A stretch of 64,000 nucleotides of DNA, taken from positions 1 through 64,000 of the forward strand of contig JANQRC010000048.1 of the NCBI GenBank assembly GCA_028284745.1. Reading direction: 5' to 3'. This document shows positions 33,157-41,397 of the stretch, piece by piece (position 1 is the stretch's first letter; each line of letters begins with the position of its first letter). The stretch is from Flavobacteriaceae bacterium. GTDB taxonomy: Bacteria > Bacteroidota > Bacteroidia > Flavobacteriales > Flavobacteriaceae. The translations under genes were made by a program, and so were the position numbers. Under the pieces are notes generated by a model. That model did no database searches. It was not told where the DNA came from and worked only from the letters and a program-made list of their open reading frames with translations.

Positions 33157-33227
33157 ATCGTAAAGACCTTGCCCAAAGCGCATTTTCTTTTCCGAACTAG
33201 CCATATCTTTATCGAGAAAACATCCAT

Positions 33228-34031
33228 ATGCCTTACAAGATCCTTATCTCCGATATAGACGGCACGCTTCTTAGCGATCACAACAATGTCTCTGACTTCA
33301 CGACAGAACAGATCGCTAGAATCAAAGATGCTGTGAAAGTTATCCTTGCCTCTGCACGCATGCCTAGTGCCATCCGATATTTGCAAGAACGCCTAGGGGT
33401 CACAGACATGCCTATGATCTGTTATAATGGTGGATTGGTCATCCAAGGAGAAATAACACTCTCTTCTTCTGAAATACCCTTAGATAAGGTGAAGCGCGTA
33501 GTAGAGACCGCAAAAGAGCATGATATTTCTTTGGGCATTTATTCCTACGATGATTGGTTTGCCGATAAGATGACACACCGAGTAGCATACGAGATCGACA
33601 ATACGCAGGTGAAGCCCCGATTTCGATCTTTGGAGAAAACAATTGCCACACTAGAAGCACAGCATAAAGGCGCGCACAAGATCATGAGCATCGGCGGTAA
33701 GGAAGAGACAGACATCCTGGAACGAATGCTTCGCGAAGATCTTGAGAACCAGATGGCCATCTATCGATCCAACGACATCATCATGGAGATCACGGACAAC
33801 CGTGTCTCTAAATTTGCTGCCGTAAAGCTCTTACTAGACAGCTTTGGCCTAAGCGAACATGAGGCCATTGCCTTTGGCGACAATTATAACGACCTTGAAA
33901 TGATCGAGAATGTCGGTCATGGCGTGGCGATGGAAAACGGTCGAGAAGTTGTCAAAGAAATTGCGGATGCCATCGCAGGGCATCATACCAAGGACGGTGT
34001 GGCTTATTACCTTCAAAAGGTATTCTCTTAA
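33228..34031 (+). CDS. HAD-superfamily hydrolase, Cof/YidA type
   Basis: A 267-aa phosphatase of the Cof subfamily. Motif I is ISDIDGTLL (nucleophile Asp and acid/base Asp), motif II is ILASARMPSAI, motif III a Lys near residue 195 (VSKFAAVKLLL), and motif IV AFGDNYNDLEMIE. The cap domain lies between about residues 85 and 185. Members dephosphorylate sugar phosphates and FMN-type compounds; the substrate is not predictable. A near-consensus -7 box (TATCTTTA, 33204-33211) lies 17 bases upstream. Confidence 0.92.
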   Translation: MPYKILISDIDGTLLSDHNNVSDFTTEQIARIKDAVKVILASARMPSAIRYLQERLGVTDMPMICYNGGLVIQGEITLSSSEIPLDKVKRVVETAKEHDISLGIYSYDDWFADKMTHRVAYEIDNTQVKPRFRSLEKTIATLEAQHKGAHKIMSIGGKEETDILERMLREDLENQMAIYRSNDIIMEITDNRVSKFAAVKLLLDSFGLSEHEAIAFGDNYNDLEMIENVGHGVAMENGREVVKEIADAIAGHHTKDGVAYYLQKVFS

Positions 34032-34084
34032 TATTTGCTATTTTCGATACAATAAATCTCGATCATCGAGCGAAATTTCTATTC

Positions 34085-35350
34085 ATGGATAACGCACCAC
34101 TATTTACCAATGACGCCATCGTCTTCGGACTATTGATGCTTGCATTGGGCTTTGTCTTTTACACAGAAAACATCAAGGCGGGCTTCTGGAGAAAGTTCTA
34201 CAAGTTCGTCCCTGCACTATTGATGTGCTACCTTATTCCAGCAATCTTCAACTCTATGGGGTTGATCTCAGACAAAGTATCACAGCTATACTTTGTGGCA
34301 AGCAGATATTTGCTTCCTGCGGCTTTGGTGCTTATGACACTGAGTATCGACCTAAAGGGTATTTTCAATCTTGGGCCAAAAGCATTGATCATGTTCTTCA
34401 CAGGTACTATTGGCATCATTATCGGCGGACCCATAGCGATTCTCTTAATATCATTGTTCTCTCCCGAAACTGTAGGCGGCGTGGGCTTTGATGCGGTTTG
34501 GCGAGGCTTGTCTACCTTGGCAGGAAGTTGGATCGGCGGCGGTGCCAACCAAGCAGCCATGCTAGAGATCTATCAATACAATCCTGAGAAGTATGGCGGT
34601 ATGGTCTTGGTAGACATTGTGGTGGCAAACATCTGGATGGCCATCATTCTGTTGGGCATTGGCAAGAACCAGAGGATCGATGATTGGTTCAAGGCAGACA
34701 ATTCTGCCATCGAAGAATTGAAGGAAACGGTCTCTGCCTTCGCAAAAAAGGTATCTCGAAACCCCACCTTAACAGATCTGATGATCATCATCACGCTAGC
34801 TTTTGTTCCTGTCGGGATCGCACATTGGGGCGCTGAAGGTATCGCTACCTTCTTGAAAGAGAATGTAGCCGCTGTTGCTGACACTTCCTCTGCCCTGTCT
34901 TCTTTTTCTTCAAAATTCTTTTGGATGATCACCATTGCTACCGCCATTGGTATTTTGTTATCGTATACCAAAGCAAAGAATTACGAAGGTGCTGGTGCCA
35001 GCAAGATCGGTAGTGTCTTCATCTATATTTTGGTGGCTACCATCGGTATGAAGATGGACCTAAGTAAGATCATCGAAAACCCAGGACTGATCATGATCGG
35101 CCTTGTTTGGATGGCCATCCATGCAGGATTGCTGATCTTAGTGGCAAAGCTTATCAAAGCTCCTTTTTTCTTCCTGGCAGTTGGCAGCCAAGCCAATGTA
35201 GGCGGTGCCGCTTCTGCACCAGTCGTAGCTGCAGCCTTTCACCCTTCGTTGGCAACCGTTGGCGTCTTGTTGGCGGTGTTTGGTTATGTGGTTGGTACCT
35301 ACGGTGCCATCCTATGTACAATACTCATGGAAATGGCCTCTAGAGTGTAG
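34085..35350 (+). CDS. DUF819 family membrane protein (predicted transporter)
   Basis: A 421-aa polytopic protein with about 11 membrane segments. The glycine-rich signatures GSWIGGGANQAAMLEIYQYN near residue 155 and GSQANVGGAASAPVVAAAFH near residue 375 form two inverted halves and are typical of DUF819. The family is related to glutamate/keto-acid type transporters and its substrate is unknown. It starts 53 bases after the HAD gene in the same direction. Confidence 0.92.
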   Translation: MDNAPLFTNDAIVFGLLMLALGFVFYTENIKAGFWRKFYKFVPALLMCYLIPAIFNSMGLISDKVSQLYFVASRYLLPAALVLMTLSIDLKGIFNLGPKALIMFFTGTIGIIIGGPIAILLISLFSPETVGGVGFDAVWRGLSTLAGSWIGGGANQAAMLEIYQYNPEKYGGMVLVDIVVANIWMAIILLGIGKNQRIDDWFKADNSAIEELKETVSAFAKKVSRNPTLTDLMIIITLAFVPVGIAHWGAEGIATFLKENVAAVADTSSALSSFSSKFFWMITIATAIGILLSYTKAKNYEGAGASKIGSVFIYILVATIGMKMDLSKIIENPGLIMIGLVWMAIHAGLLILVAKLIKAPFFFLAVGSQANVGGAASAPVVAAAFHPSLATVGVLLAVFGYVVGTYGAILCTILMEMASRV

Positions 35351-35397
35351 CTTATTTAGGGGGAAATGTTCATCTTTGCGCTGCTAATGTTATTACT

Positions 35398-36108
35398 ATG
35401 TTACGACGATCCTTATCACTGCTTTCAGTTTTTGTTATTGTTTCTTGCGGAAAGGAGAGAACAGCAGACATGCTTGTTGTCGGAAACGTTAAAGGGCTCA
35501 AGAAAGGCACACTCTACCTAAAGCGCATGCAAGACTCTACCTTGATCAATGTAGATTCCATAGTGATCGATGGTGATAGTAATTTTACATTGGGCAGTGA
35601 TCTCGAAAGCCCAGAAGTCTTCTATCTACACCTGGACAAGAAAGATGGCAACGCAGTAAATGACCACTTGTTGTTCTTTGGTGAAAAAGGGACCATCACC
35701 GTGAATTCTAAAGTTGATGCCTTTGATACGGAAGCAGAAGTGGTCGGCTCTGAAAATCACACGAAATTTGAAGAGTATCGAAGCATCATACGCCAGTTCA
35801 ATGATGAAAAGTTAGGCCTGATCAAAGAGCAATTCGAGCTCACAAAGACAAATGACACAAGTGGCCTACGAAAGAACATCGAAAAACAGGAATACTTGCT
35901 GAAGCGAAGGTATCGATATTCAGCTCAGTTCGTAAATCTCAACAAAGCATTGGAAGTGGCACCATACGTGCTATTGGCTGATATGCCACAAGGAAATCCA
36001 AAACTGTTGGACTCGCTTTACAACATGTTTCCAGAGAACATAAAGAACTCTACCTACGGAAAAGGAGCTTCCGAGTTCATCAAGGAGTTGAAAGAAGTTA
36101 TAGAATAA
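35398..36108 (+). CDS. DUF4369-type lipoprotein
   Basis: A 236-aa exported lipoprotein. The signal ends in FVIVSCGKE (lipid-carrying Cys near residue 17). The next ~100 residues (VGNVKGLKKGTLYLKRMQDS, INVDSIVIDGDSNF, ENHTKFEEYRS) match the DUF4369 pattern, which in Bacteroidota is usually followed by a thioredoxin-like domain. Here it is followed only by a helical part and no CxxC motif, so the thioredoxin part is absent. It ends 8 bases before the stop of the convergent 88-aa gene, leaving no room for a terminator. Confidence 0.88.
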   Translation: MLRRSLSLLSVFVIVSCGKERTADMLVVGNVKGLKKGTLYLKRMQDSTLINVDSIVIDGDSNFTLGSDLESPEVFYLHLDKKDGNAVNDHLLFFGEKGTITVNSKVDAFDTEAEVVGSENHTKFEEYRSIIRQFNDEKLGLIKEQFELTKTNDTSGLRKNIEKQEYLLKRRYRYSAQFVNLNKALEVAPYVLLADMPQGNPKLLDSLYNMFPENIKNSTYGKGASEFIKELKEVIE

Positions 36109-36115
36109 CCGAACC

Positions 36116-36382
36116 CTAGAGCTTCCTTACTTTGGCGGCAAGTGCTTCGCCCTTCTCGGCCAATGCTTTTCTGATGTTTGCAAAGTGTGCCTTGGCATTT
36201 TCAACATCTTTTTTGTTGACCTCTTTCATGAGGTCGTCAAAAATTGCAATGGCTTCTTCGATAATGGCATCACCTGCTTTACCATCCAATGCTGGGTTCT
36301 CCAGTTCTTTGATATGAACCGATTCAATGATATCACCCAACACGAAGTTGATGTCTTTCTTCAAGTCTCTGATGCTTGCCAT
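36116..36382 (-). CDS. Conserved-looking 88-aa helical protein, function unknown
   Basis: A small, soluble, all-helical protein (MASIRDLKKDINFVLGDIIE ... ALAAKVRKL) with high Lys/Glu/Ala content. No family is recognised; similar-looking orphans occur in flavobacteria. It is probably a real gene: composition, start and codon pattern are protein-like and the opposite frame is not. It may be separately expressed, as the upstream neighbour is convergent and manA lies on its other side in the same direction (38-base gap). Confidence 0.75.
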   Translation of the reverse strand: MASIRDLKKDINFVLGDIIESVHIKELENPALDGKAGDAIIEEAIAIFDDLMKEVNKKDVENAKAHFANIRKALAEKGEALAAKVRKL

Positions 36383-36420
36383 GGTCGTAACGATTTAATT
36401 AGTGCTTAAAAATAGGGAAA

Positions 36421-37392
36421 TCAATCGATATATACTTCCAATAATATAGAAGCTTCGGACTTGATCGTCACTTGCTTCAGACTAGCAGGAATTAGAACGG
36501 TCTCACCTTTTTGGTAGGGCGTCACAAAACCTTCAGCATAGAGCGCCCCTTCACCTTCCACACATACATAGGTCACAAAAGAGTCCAGGTCATCATATGC
36601 CTTGACAACATTTCCTTCTATGGGCAAGAAGTTGGTCGTAAAATATGGGCACGAGACCATCGCATTAGATACATTCGACGCTGAATGGTAGTCGGCTCTC
36701 AAGTTGGTTGCTTTGCTGTAATCGATCGCGTCTAGCGCCAGCGCTGTGTGCAACTCACGGGGATTGCCCTCTTTATCGGTCCGATTCCAATCATAGAGGC
36801 GATAGGTAATGTCAGAAGACTGCTGGATCTCGGCTAGCATGATCCCGCCACCGATGGCATGCACCGTTCCTGTTCTGATAAAGAATGCATCACCCGTTGA
36901 AACCTTCTCATGACGCAAAATATCTTCGAGTGAATTGTCTTCAAGATGTCGCTGATAGGTTTCCTTGTTCACTTCATTCTCGAAGCCCATGATCAGTCTG
37001 GCATTTTCTTCAGCCTGCATGATGTACCACATCTCGGTCTTACCTAGAGAATTGTGTCGCTCTTTTGCCAATGCATCGTTTGGGTGTAGCTGTATGGATA
37101 GGTCTTGCTTTGCATCGATGAATTTTATGAGCAGTGGAAACTCGTCTTGAAAGCGCTCGTAAACGCGATCTCCGACCAGTTCTCCTTTGAAGTGCTCTAA
37201 AAGTTCCTGCAATCCTCTTTCTTGATAAGGACCATTGGCTACGATAGACTCGTTGCCTTTCACTGCCGAAAGTTCCCAACTTTCTCCCAGATCGTGTCCG
37301 CTCCCAGCTTTGTTGAGTTGAGTGACCAGCTTTTCTCCTCCCCAAATGCGTTCTTGCAGAATTGGTATGAACTTTAGCGGATACGGAATCAT
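36421..37392 (-). CDS. manA: Mannose-6-phosphate isomerase, class I
   Basis: A 323-aa cupin metalloenzyme that interconverts fructose 6-phosphate and mannose 6-phosphate, the entry to GDP-mannose and surface polysaccharide synthesis. FIDAKQDLSIQLHPNDALA contains the zinc-binding Gln-His pair, KTEMWYIM a further Glu ligand, and IRTGTVHAIGGGIMLAEIQQ the last His and active-site loop. It starts 2 bases after the queD stop codon and belongs to a manA-queD-idi run on the minus strand. Confidence 0.93.
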   Translation of the reverse strand: MIPYPLKFIPILQERIWGGEKLVTQLNKAGSGHDLGESWELSAVKGNESIVANGPYQERGLQELLEHFKGELVGDRVYERFQDEFPLLIKFIDAKQDLSIQLHPNDALAKERHNSLGKTEMWYIMQAEENARLIMGFENEVNKETYQRHLEDNSLEDILRHEKVSTGDAFFIRTGTVHAIGGGIMLAEIQQSSDITYRLYDWNRTDKEGNPRELHTALALDAIDYSKATNLRADYHSASNVSNAMVSCPYFTTNFLPIEGNVVKAYDDLDSFVTYVCVEGEGALYAEGFVTPYQKGETVLIPASLKQVTIKSEASILLEVYID

Positions 37393-37394
37393 TA

Positions 37395-37805
37395 CTATCC
37401 GGAGTACTTTACAAAGTTTCGTGGTGTTTCGTAGAGCGTCACCTCTAGACCCAATTGGTCTGCCAAATGAGGTCTAAGCCTCTCCCAAATGACCACTGCA
37501 ATGTTTTCAGCTGTTGGATTCAAGGTCTTGAACTCTTCCACCTGTTCGTTCAGGTTCTTATGATCGAAGGCATCTTCCACCTTTAGCTTTATGAGGTCTT
37601 TCAGCACTTTCATATCCATCGTATATCCTGTAACAGGGTCTATGGGGCCTGTAACTGCAACGATCAACTCGTAGTTATGCCCGTGATAGCTTGGGTTGTT
37701 GCAAAGGCCAAATATGGCATCATTCTTATCATCACTCCAAGCCGGATTGTATAGCCTGTGGGCAGCATTGAATGTGGCCTTTCGGCAGACGGTGATCTTT
37801 TTCAT
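37395..37805 (-). CDS. queD: 6-carboxytetrahydropterin synthase QueD
   Basis: A 136-aa tunnelling-fold enzyme of the pathway to queuosine (7-deazaguanine) from dihydroneopterin triphosphate. It starts MKKITVCRKATFNAAHRLYN, in which the first zinc His is in AAHR; HGHNYELIV holds the other two. A Cys (GLCNNP) before the His pair acts as the catalytic nucleophile. The ATG at 37805 overlaps the idi stop by 4 bases; a longer in-frame start would extend into idi and is unlikely. Confidence 0.95.
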   Translation of the reverse strand: MKKITVCRKATFNAAHRLYNPAWSDDKNDAIFGLCNNPSYHGHNYELIVAVTGPIDPVTGYTMDMKVLKDLIKLKVEDAFDHKNLNEQVEEFKTLNPTAENIAVVIWERLRPHLADQLGLEVTLYETPRNFVKYSG

Positions 37806-38329
37806 TGCTTGACGTTTTCGAGATGATCGTAGAATTTTTCGAAAATTATCTTGAACCAAGCTGTATATAGTTCAGGTTTTAGAGAGACGTCTACTTTTAC
37901 ATCTTCCAAGGGCATCCACTTCCAATCAGCAACCTCTTCTTTGTTGATATTCGGATCGTGCTCATAATACCCTACCAACACATGGTCGTACTCATGTTCG
38001 GTAAGGCCATTGTCAAACGGTGCTTTGTAGATGAATGACAGCACTTCCTCCAATTCGGTCTCAAAGCCCATTTCTTCCTTCAGCCTCCTCTTACCGGCTT
38101 CCAGGTTGCTTTCCCCGTCGCGTTGGTGGCTACAACACGTGTTCGTCCACAGCAATGGTGAGTGGTATTTATGCGCTGCTCGTCGTTGCAGCATCAATTC
38201 GTTCTTATCATTTAGCACAAACACTGAGAAAGCACGATGTAGTATCGCCTTTTCATGGGCTTCCATTTTAGGCATGAGCCCGATCTGCTCGTCTAATTCG
38301 TTTACTAGGATCACTTGTTCTTCCGCCAT
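37802..38329 (-). CDS. idi: Isopentenyl-diphosphate delta-isomerase (type 1)
   Basis: A 175-aa Nudix-fold enzyme that converts IPP to DMAPP for isoprenoids. LLWTNTCCSHQRDGES carries the active-site Cys, and KRRLKEEMGFETELEEV with the following Glu pair forms the metal/Nudix site. The start MAEEQVILVNELDEQIGL is typical. Overlap of 4 bases with queD indicates translational coupling, and the three genes idi-queD-manA run together. Confidence 0.95.
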   Translation of the reverse strand: MAEEQVILVNELDEQIGLMPKMEAHEKAILHRAFSVFVLNDKNELMLQRRAAHKYHSPLLWTNTCCSHQRDGESNLEAGKRRLKEEMGFETELEEVLSFIYKAPFDNGLTEHEYDHVLVGYYEHDPNINKEEVADWKWMPLEDVKVDVSLKPELYTAWFKIIFEKFYDHLENVKQ

Positions 38330-38436
38330 AGCGGCTACAAATCTACGAATTCGCTTTTAGCCACACTCGGGTTTGTCTTTTTTTCAGTTGAAATGTTAGC
38401 GCTAGCACCTCTACAGTCTCCTCACGCAAGTAGTCT

Positions 38437-39393
38437 TTAAAAGAATCTAGGGGTTATCAAACGATCCACATTTCTAAGTAGTTCGAATTGGAGGAATACC
38501 TCAAACGAGCCGTCGTTGAACTCAGTTCTACCTAAATCGGTAACTTCTCGATCATAAGCAAATCCTACCATGAGTTGGTCATTCACTTGAAATCCAGCTA
38601 AAAAACTGAGTGCAGCATTCCAGCGGTAGGCAGCGCCCAATGTGGCTCGCTCATTGATCAGGAAGTTAGCCGAAAGGTCTACTTGAAGTGGTGCCCCAGA
38701 AACGATCTTTCCTAAAACTGCAGGTTTGAGCTTGATATTGTCACTTAGATCAAAGACATGCCCTCCAATGACATGATAGTGCAAGCGTTCTCGTGCCAAA
38801 TATGAAGCGGAGTTGTCGGATACTTGAGGGCCTTCATCAAAGTGGTCTGTTTCTAGCAAATTAGGTACCGAGACTCCTAAATATGTTTTCTCTGTGTAAT
38901 AGTAAGCTCCTGCGCCTACTTGAGGTGAAAATTTATTATCTACATTGTTTGCTAAAAAAGGATCTCCTCTGGTGTAAGCACTCAATTCATCAAATCTTAT
39001 GTCCAGGAGATGCCCACCACCACTTATTCCGAAGGCTAACTTGCCTTCGGCAGAGGTCTGTATGGTATATGAAAAGTTAACATTGAAATAGGTTTCCTGA
39101 GCAGGTCCTATCTCATCATTGACCACCGAAAGTCCTAGCCCCATCCTTTTCTTCTCACCTATAGGCGAATGAATCCCCAATGCCTGAGTACTCGGGGCGC
39201 CATCCAACCCGACCCATTGCGACCGATGCAGAAGGAAACTACTAAGATACCCTCTAGAACCTGTGTATGCAGGATTAAAACTCAATGTATTATACATATA
39301 CTGGGTGTATTGTGCATCTTGTTGTGAATACACTCCGTAACAACCAACCAATAAGATGAAGACTGCTTTTGCCAAACTTTTCCCCATTTTCAT
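38437..39393 (-). CDS. PorP/SprF family type IX secretion membrane protein
   Basis: A 318-aa outer-membrane protein with signal sequence MKMGKSLAKAVFILLVGCYG (start at 39393; an earlier ATG adds 17 residues). QQDAQYTQYMYNTLSFNPAY just after the signal is the hallmark of the PorP/SprF family, and the rest is a transmembrane beta-barrel. These proteins help secrete or anchor surface adhesins with type B C-terminal domains. Directly upstream, 52 bases away, is such a C-terminal-domain protein. Confidence 0.93.
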   Translation of the reverse strand: MKMGKSLAKAVFILLVGCYGVYSQQDAQYTQYMYNTLSFNPAYTGSRGYLSSFLLHRSQWVGLDGAPSTQALGIHSPIGEKKRMGLGLSVVNDEIGPAQETYFNVNFSYTIQTSAEGKLAFGISGGGHLLDIRFDELSAYTRGDPFLANNVDNKFSPQVGAGAYYYTEKTYLGVSVPNLLETDHFDEGPQVSDNSASYLARERLHYHVIGGHVFDLSDNIKLKPAVLGKIVSGAPLQVDLSANFLINERATLGAAYRWNAALSFLAGFQVNDQLMVGFAYDREVTDLGRTEFNDGSFEVFLQFELLRNVDRLITPRFF

Positions 39394-39444
39394 ATCTTTT
39401 ATGGATGAGGCGTGCCTTTCATTAAGCCACGTCATTAAGTTCAT

Positions 39445-39867
39445 TCATCGATTAATGTATAGATATCCTGCTCTACTCTTGGTCTGGCCATCAACAACAT
39501 ATTCCAAGACATAGTAATAGGTGCCGACCGGTAATTCTTCATTCTGTTGAATTGTCACTGTTCCCTCTGAAATTCCTGTGAAGAATTTGCCATCTACGCC
39601 ATATCCTCTAGCCTCGTAGACCAATACTCCCCAACGGTTGAAAATTTGTACTTGGTTATCAGGGAACTTCTCAATATTCCTGATCACGAACATGTCATTG
39701 TCTCCATCGCCATTAGGTGTTAGCGCATTATATACTTCAAGGTCATCCTCGCCCCCAGGCCCGGCCTGTGACCATACGTCTGTTGTTTGCGAATGCCCTG
39801 TCGCCGCAAACAAAAAAGCGAACAGCGCCAGGAGTCGAATTGACCTTGTGATGCTGGTGCTGACCAT
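39445..39867 (-). CDS. Minimal type-B (CHU_C) T9SS C-terminal-domain protein
   Basis: A 140-aa exported protein from the ATG at 39867 (signal ends ATGHSQ; a longer frame starts at 39927). After a short linker it is almost entirely the gliding-motility-associated C-terminal domain: YNALTPNGDGDNDMFVIRNI, VQIFNRWGVLVYEARGYG, GTYYYVLEY and the terminal AGYLYINR. Normally this domain is the tail of very long adhesins, but here it is nearly the whole protein. It is paired with the PorP/SprF gene, as expected for T9SS cargo. Confidence 0.9.
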   Translation of the reverse strand: MVSTSITRSIRLLALFAFLFAATGHSQTTDVWSQAGPGGEDDLEVYNALTPNGDGDNDMFVIRNIEKFPDNQVQIFNRWGVLVYEARGYGVDGKFFTGISEGTVTIQQNEELPVGTYYYVLEYVVDGQTKSRAGYLYINR

Positions 39868-39973
39868 ATTGGCAGTTACTCTGCCTAATACTTTGTACAA
39901 AACGATCATCATGTAATTCTCTTTCATAATTTTCTTTATTGTAAGAGGATGTATTCTCTTCGATAGCTATCAA

Positions 39974-39999
39974 TATCTACAAGCTAGTAGTTGTAGATA
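39974..39999. repeat. 9-bp perfect stem-loop upstream of the T9SS pair
   Basis: tatctacaa (39974-39982) pairs with ttgtagata (39991-39999) around an 8-base loop, 107 bases upstream of the chosen start of the C-terminal-domain gene. It may be in the 5' leader of the T9SS pair. Confidence 0.5.
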
Positions 40000-40288
40000 C
40001 TTGTCCTTGCAATTTGAAACCCGAACAAGACCAAATGACATGCCCATTTTCGCGAGCTTGCTTGCGAAAGTACTTGCCGAATAACAAAGGTTAAAAAATA
40101 TTATGAAAGTATGGACAGTTGTTATGAAAGTGGGGGTGAGTGATTCTGTCCTCACGTAGGGGATCCTCTAGACTCTGCTTATGACAGCAGCAGAAGGAGA
40201 ACCAGAGAAACCAATGAATATGAAAAGCTGTCCTTTTTCTATAGCGTTATCAATGTAAAGTCCATATCGCCGAATTTCAGATAGGCAT

Positions 40289-40444
40289 CTATCTGAGAAA
40301 GACCAGTCCAAACTGAAACAACGCAATAACGAACAGCATCAAACATATACTGAACAATACCAAGAAAACACCATCCTCTTTACCAAACTTCGGCCAATTG
40401 GACACTGTCTTTCTGCTATCGTTACTTTCTATTTGTCGTTTCAC
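40289..40444 (-). CDS. Predicted 51-aa single-pass membrane protein
   Basis: Read by hand on the minus strand from a GTG at 40444. The first half is charged and polar (MKRQIESNDSRKTVSNWPKF), the second half is one long hydrophobic helix (VFLVLFSICLMLFVIALFQF) ending in FLR-stop. An in-frame TAA lies a few codons upstream, so GTG is the first usable start. The layout (basic head, single membrane helix) looks like a small membrane protein; no family is recognised. Start codon and reality are uncertain, since two other frames in the same stretch also stay open for 30-50 codons. Confidence 0.4.
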   Translation of the reverse strand: MKRQIESNDSRKTVSNWPKFGKEDGVFLVLFSICLMLFVIALFQFGLVFLR

Positions 40445-40461
40445 CTGTACGTTTTATAACA

Positions 40462-40490
40462 CAAGGCTGCAACTATGGTTGCAACCCTTG
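40462..40490 (-). terminator. Possible terminator after the LuxR-type regulator
   Basis: On either strand, caagg/cttg and gttgcaac/gttgcagc segments fold into a 12-bp imperfect stem with a 3-base loop. It lies about 200 bases beyond the regulator stop and has only a weak T-run on the minus strand. Confidence 0.35.
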
Positions 40491-40689
40491 CAGTTAATCA
40501 ATAAAACAATTTGGTTATTGGAATGAAAAAGGTCTTAGTGAGCAATCCTCATCTAAAATAGTAAGTGCACATTGAATCCTCGATGCAAAGCTAGTAGCTA
40601 AATGGTTAACTTCGGTACGGGAAAACCACATAAATTTGATGTATTTGTTTGAAAGTACGCATTTTACAAAGAAGTAACGCAAACAAAAC

Positions 40690-41358
40690 CTATATCAAAC
40701 CACGCTTTCTAGCTTCGGAAAGTAGTGTCTCGTCCCGGCCATCTTCTACCCCTAAGATCTCTTTGATGTAACGTTTGCGTTTTTCAATGGCACTTAGAGA
40801 AAGGTCTATATGCTTGATAAGGTTCTGGGTCTGAACACCCTGAGAGAGGTAGTAAATGATCTTTCTATTGGTCTCATCTAGGACGAAATCATTGCGCATG
40901 GTCCTCCTGAGATATTTCTCGACCGTATTGCTGTAATAAGGAGGGTCGTCTAGCACATGCTTGAAGGCACTGACCAACTCGTTCGAGGTAAGGTCGCTCT
41001 TCACCACAAGACCATCTGGGTCTGCGGTCTTTAGAATGTTGTACAAGCGAGCGCCTTCAACAAACATGGTAAGCACGATCACTTTGGTGGTAGGCATTCT
41101 TTCGCGTGCCAAGATCACCAGGTCTTCTCCCGAAGTATATTTTCCATCGGTAGATGGAGGGAGTTTGATATCAACGAACATGGCATCGAAAGGCGTACCA
41201 TTGTGCGAAGCCTGATTTATCTTCTGCACAGCAGAATCACAATCGTATGCTGACTCAAAATCAAAGTCGTACCCTTGCATTCTCAGCTTTAAGAGTGTGT
41301 TCTGATAGCCCTCGACGATCATAGGGTGATCGTCAACCATAAGTACAGAATACTGCAT
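40690..41358 (-). CDS. LuxR-type response regulator paired with the TPR kinase
   Basis: A 222-aa protein from MQYSVLMVDDHPMIVEGYQN (an earlier ATG at 41394, 3 bases after the kinase stop, adds 12 residues). The receiver domain has the acidic pair VDDH, the phospho-Asp in AMFVDIKLPP (near residue 60) and the Lys in VVKSDLTSNE. The last ~65 residues (IIYYLSQGVQTQNLIKHIDL, SAIEKRKRYIKEILGV) are a divergent LuxR-type helix-turn-helix. Its position directly after the histidine kinase makes the two a cognate pair. Confidence 0.9.
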   Translation of the reverse strand: MQYSVLMVDDHPMIVEGYQNTLLKLRMQGYDFDFESAYDCDSAVQKINQASHNGTPFDAMFVDIKLPPSTDGKYTSGEDLVILARERMPTTKVIVLTMFVEGARLYNILKTADPDGLVVKSDLTSNELVSAFKHVLDDPPYYSNTVEKYLRRTMRNDFVLDETNRKIIYYLSQGVQTQNLIKHIDLSLSAIEKRKRYIKEILGVEDGRDETLLSEARKRGLI

Positions 41359-41397
41359 ATCTGTCTTCGGAATGTTGTGAATTACCGCTAACATTTT

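Larger units (their letters stand above)
39928..40689. other. 0.76-kb gap: leader hairpin, small membrane ORF, possible terminator
   Basis: Between the T9SS pair and the LuxR-type regulator, all on the minus strand. It holds the stem-loop at 39974-39999, the 51-aa membrane ORF at 40289-40444 and a hairpin at 40462-40490. Other short frames overlap the same stretch (see findings). The parts at about 40060-40285 and 40495-40690 show no further recognisable signal. Confidence 0.5.
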
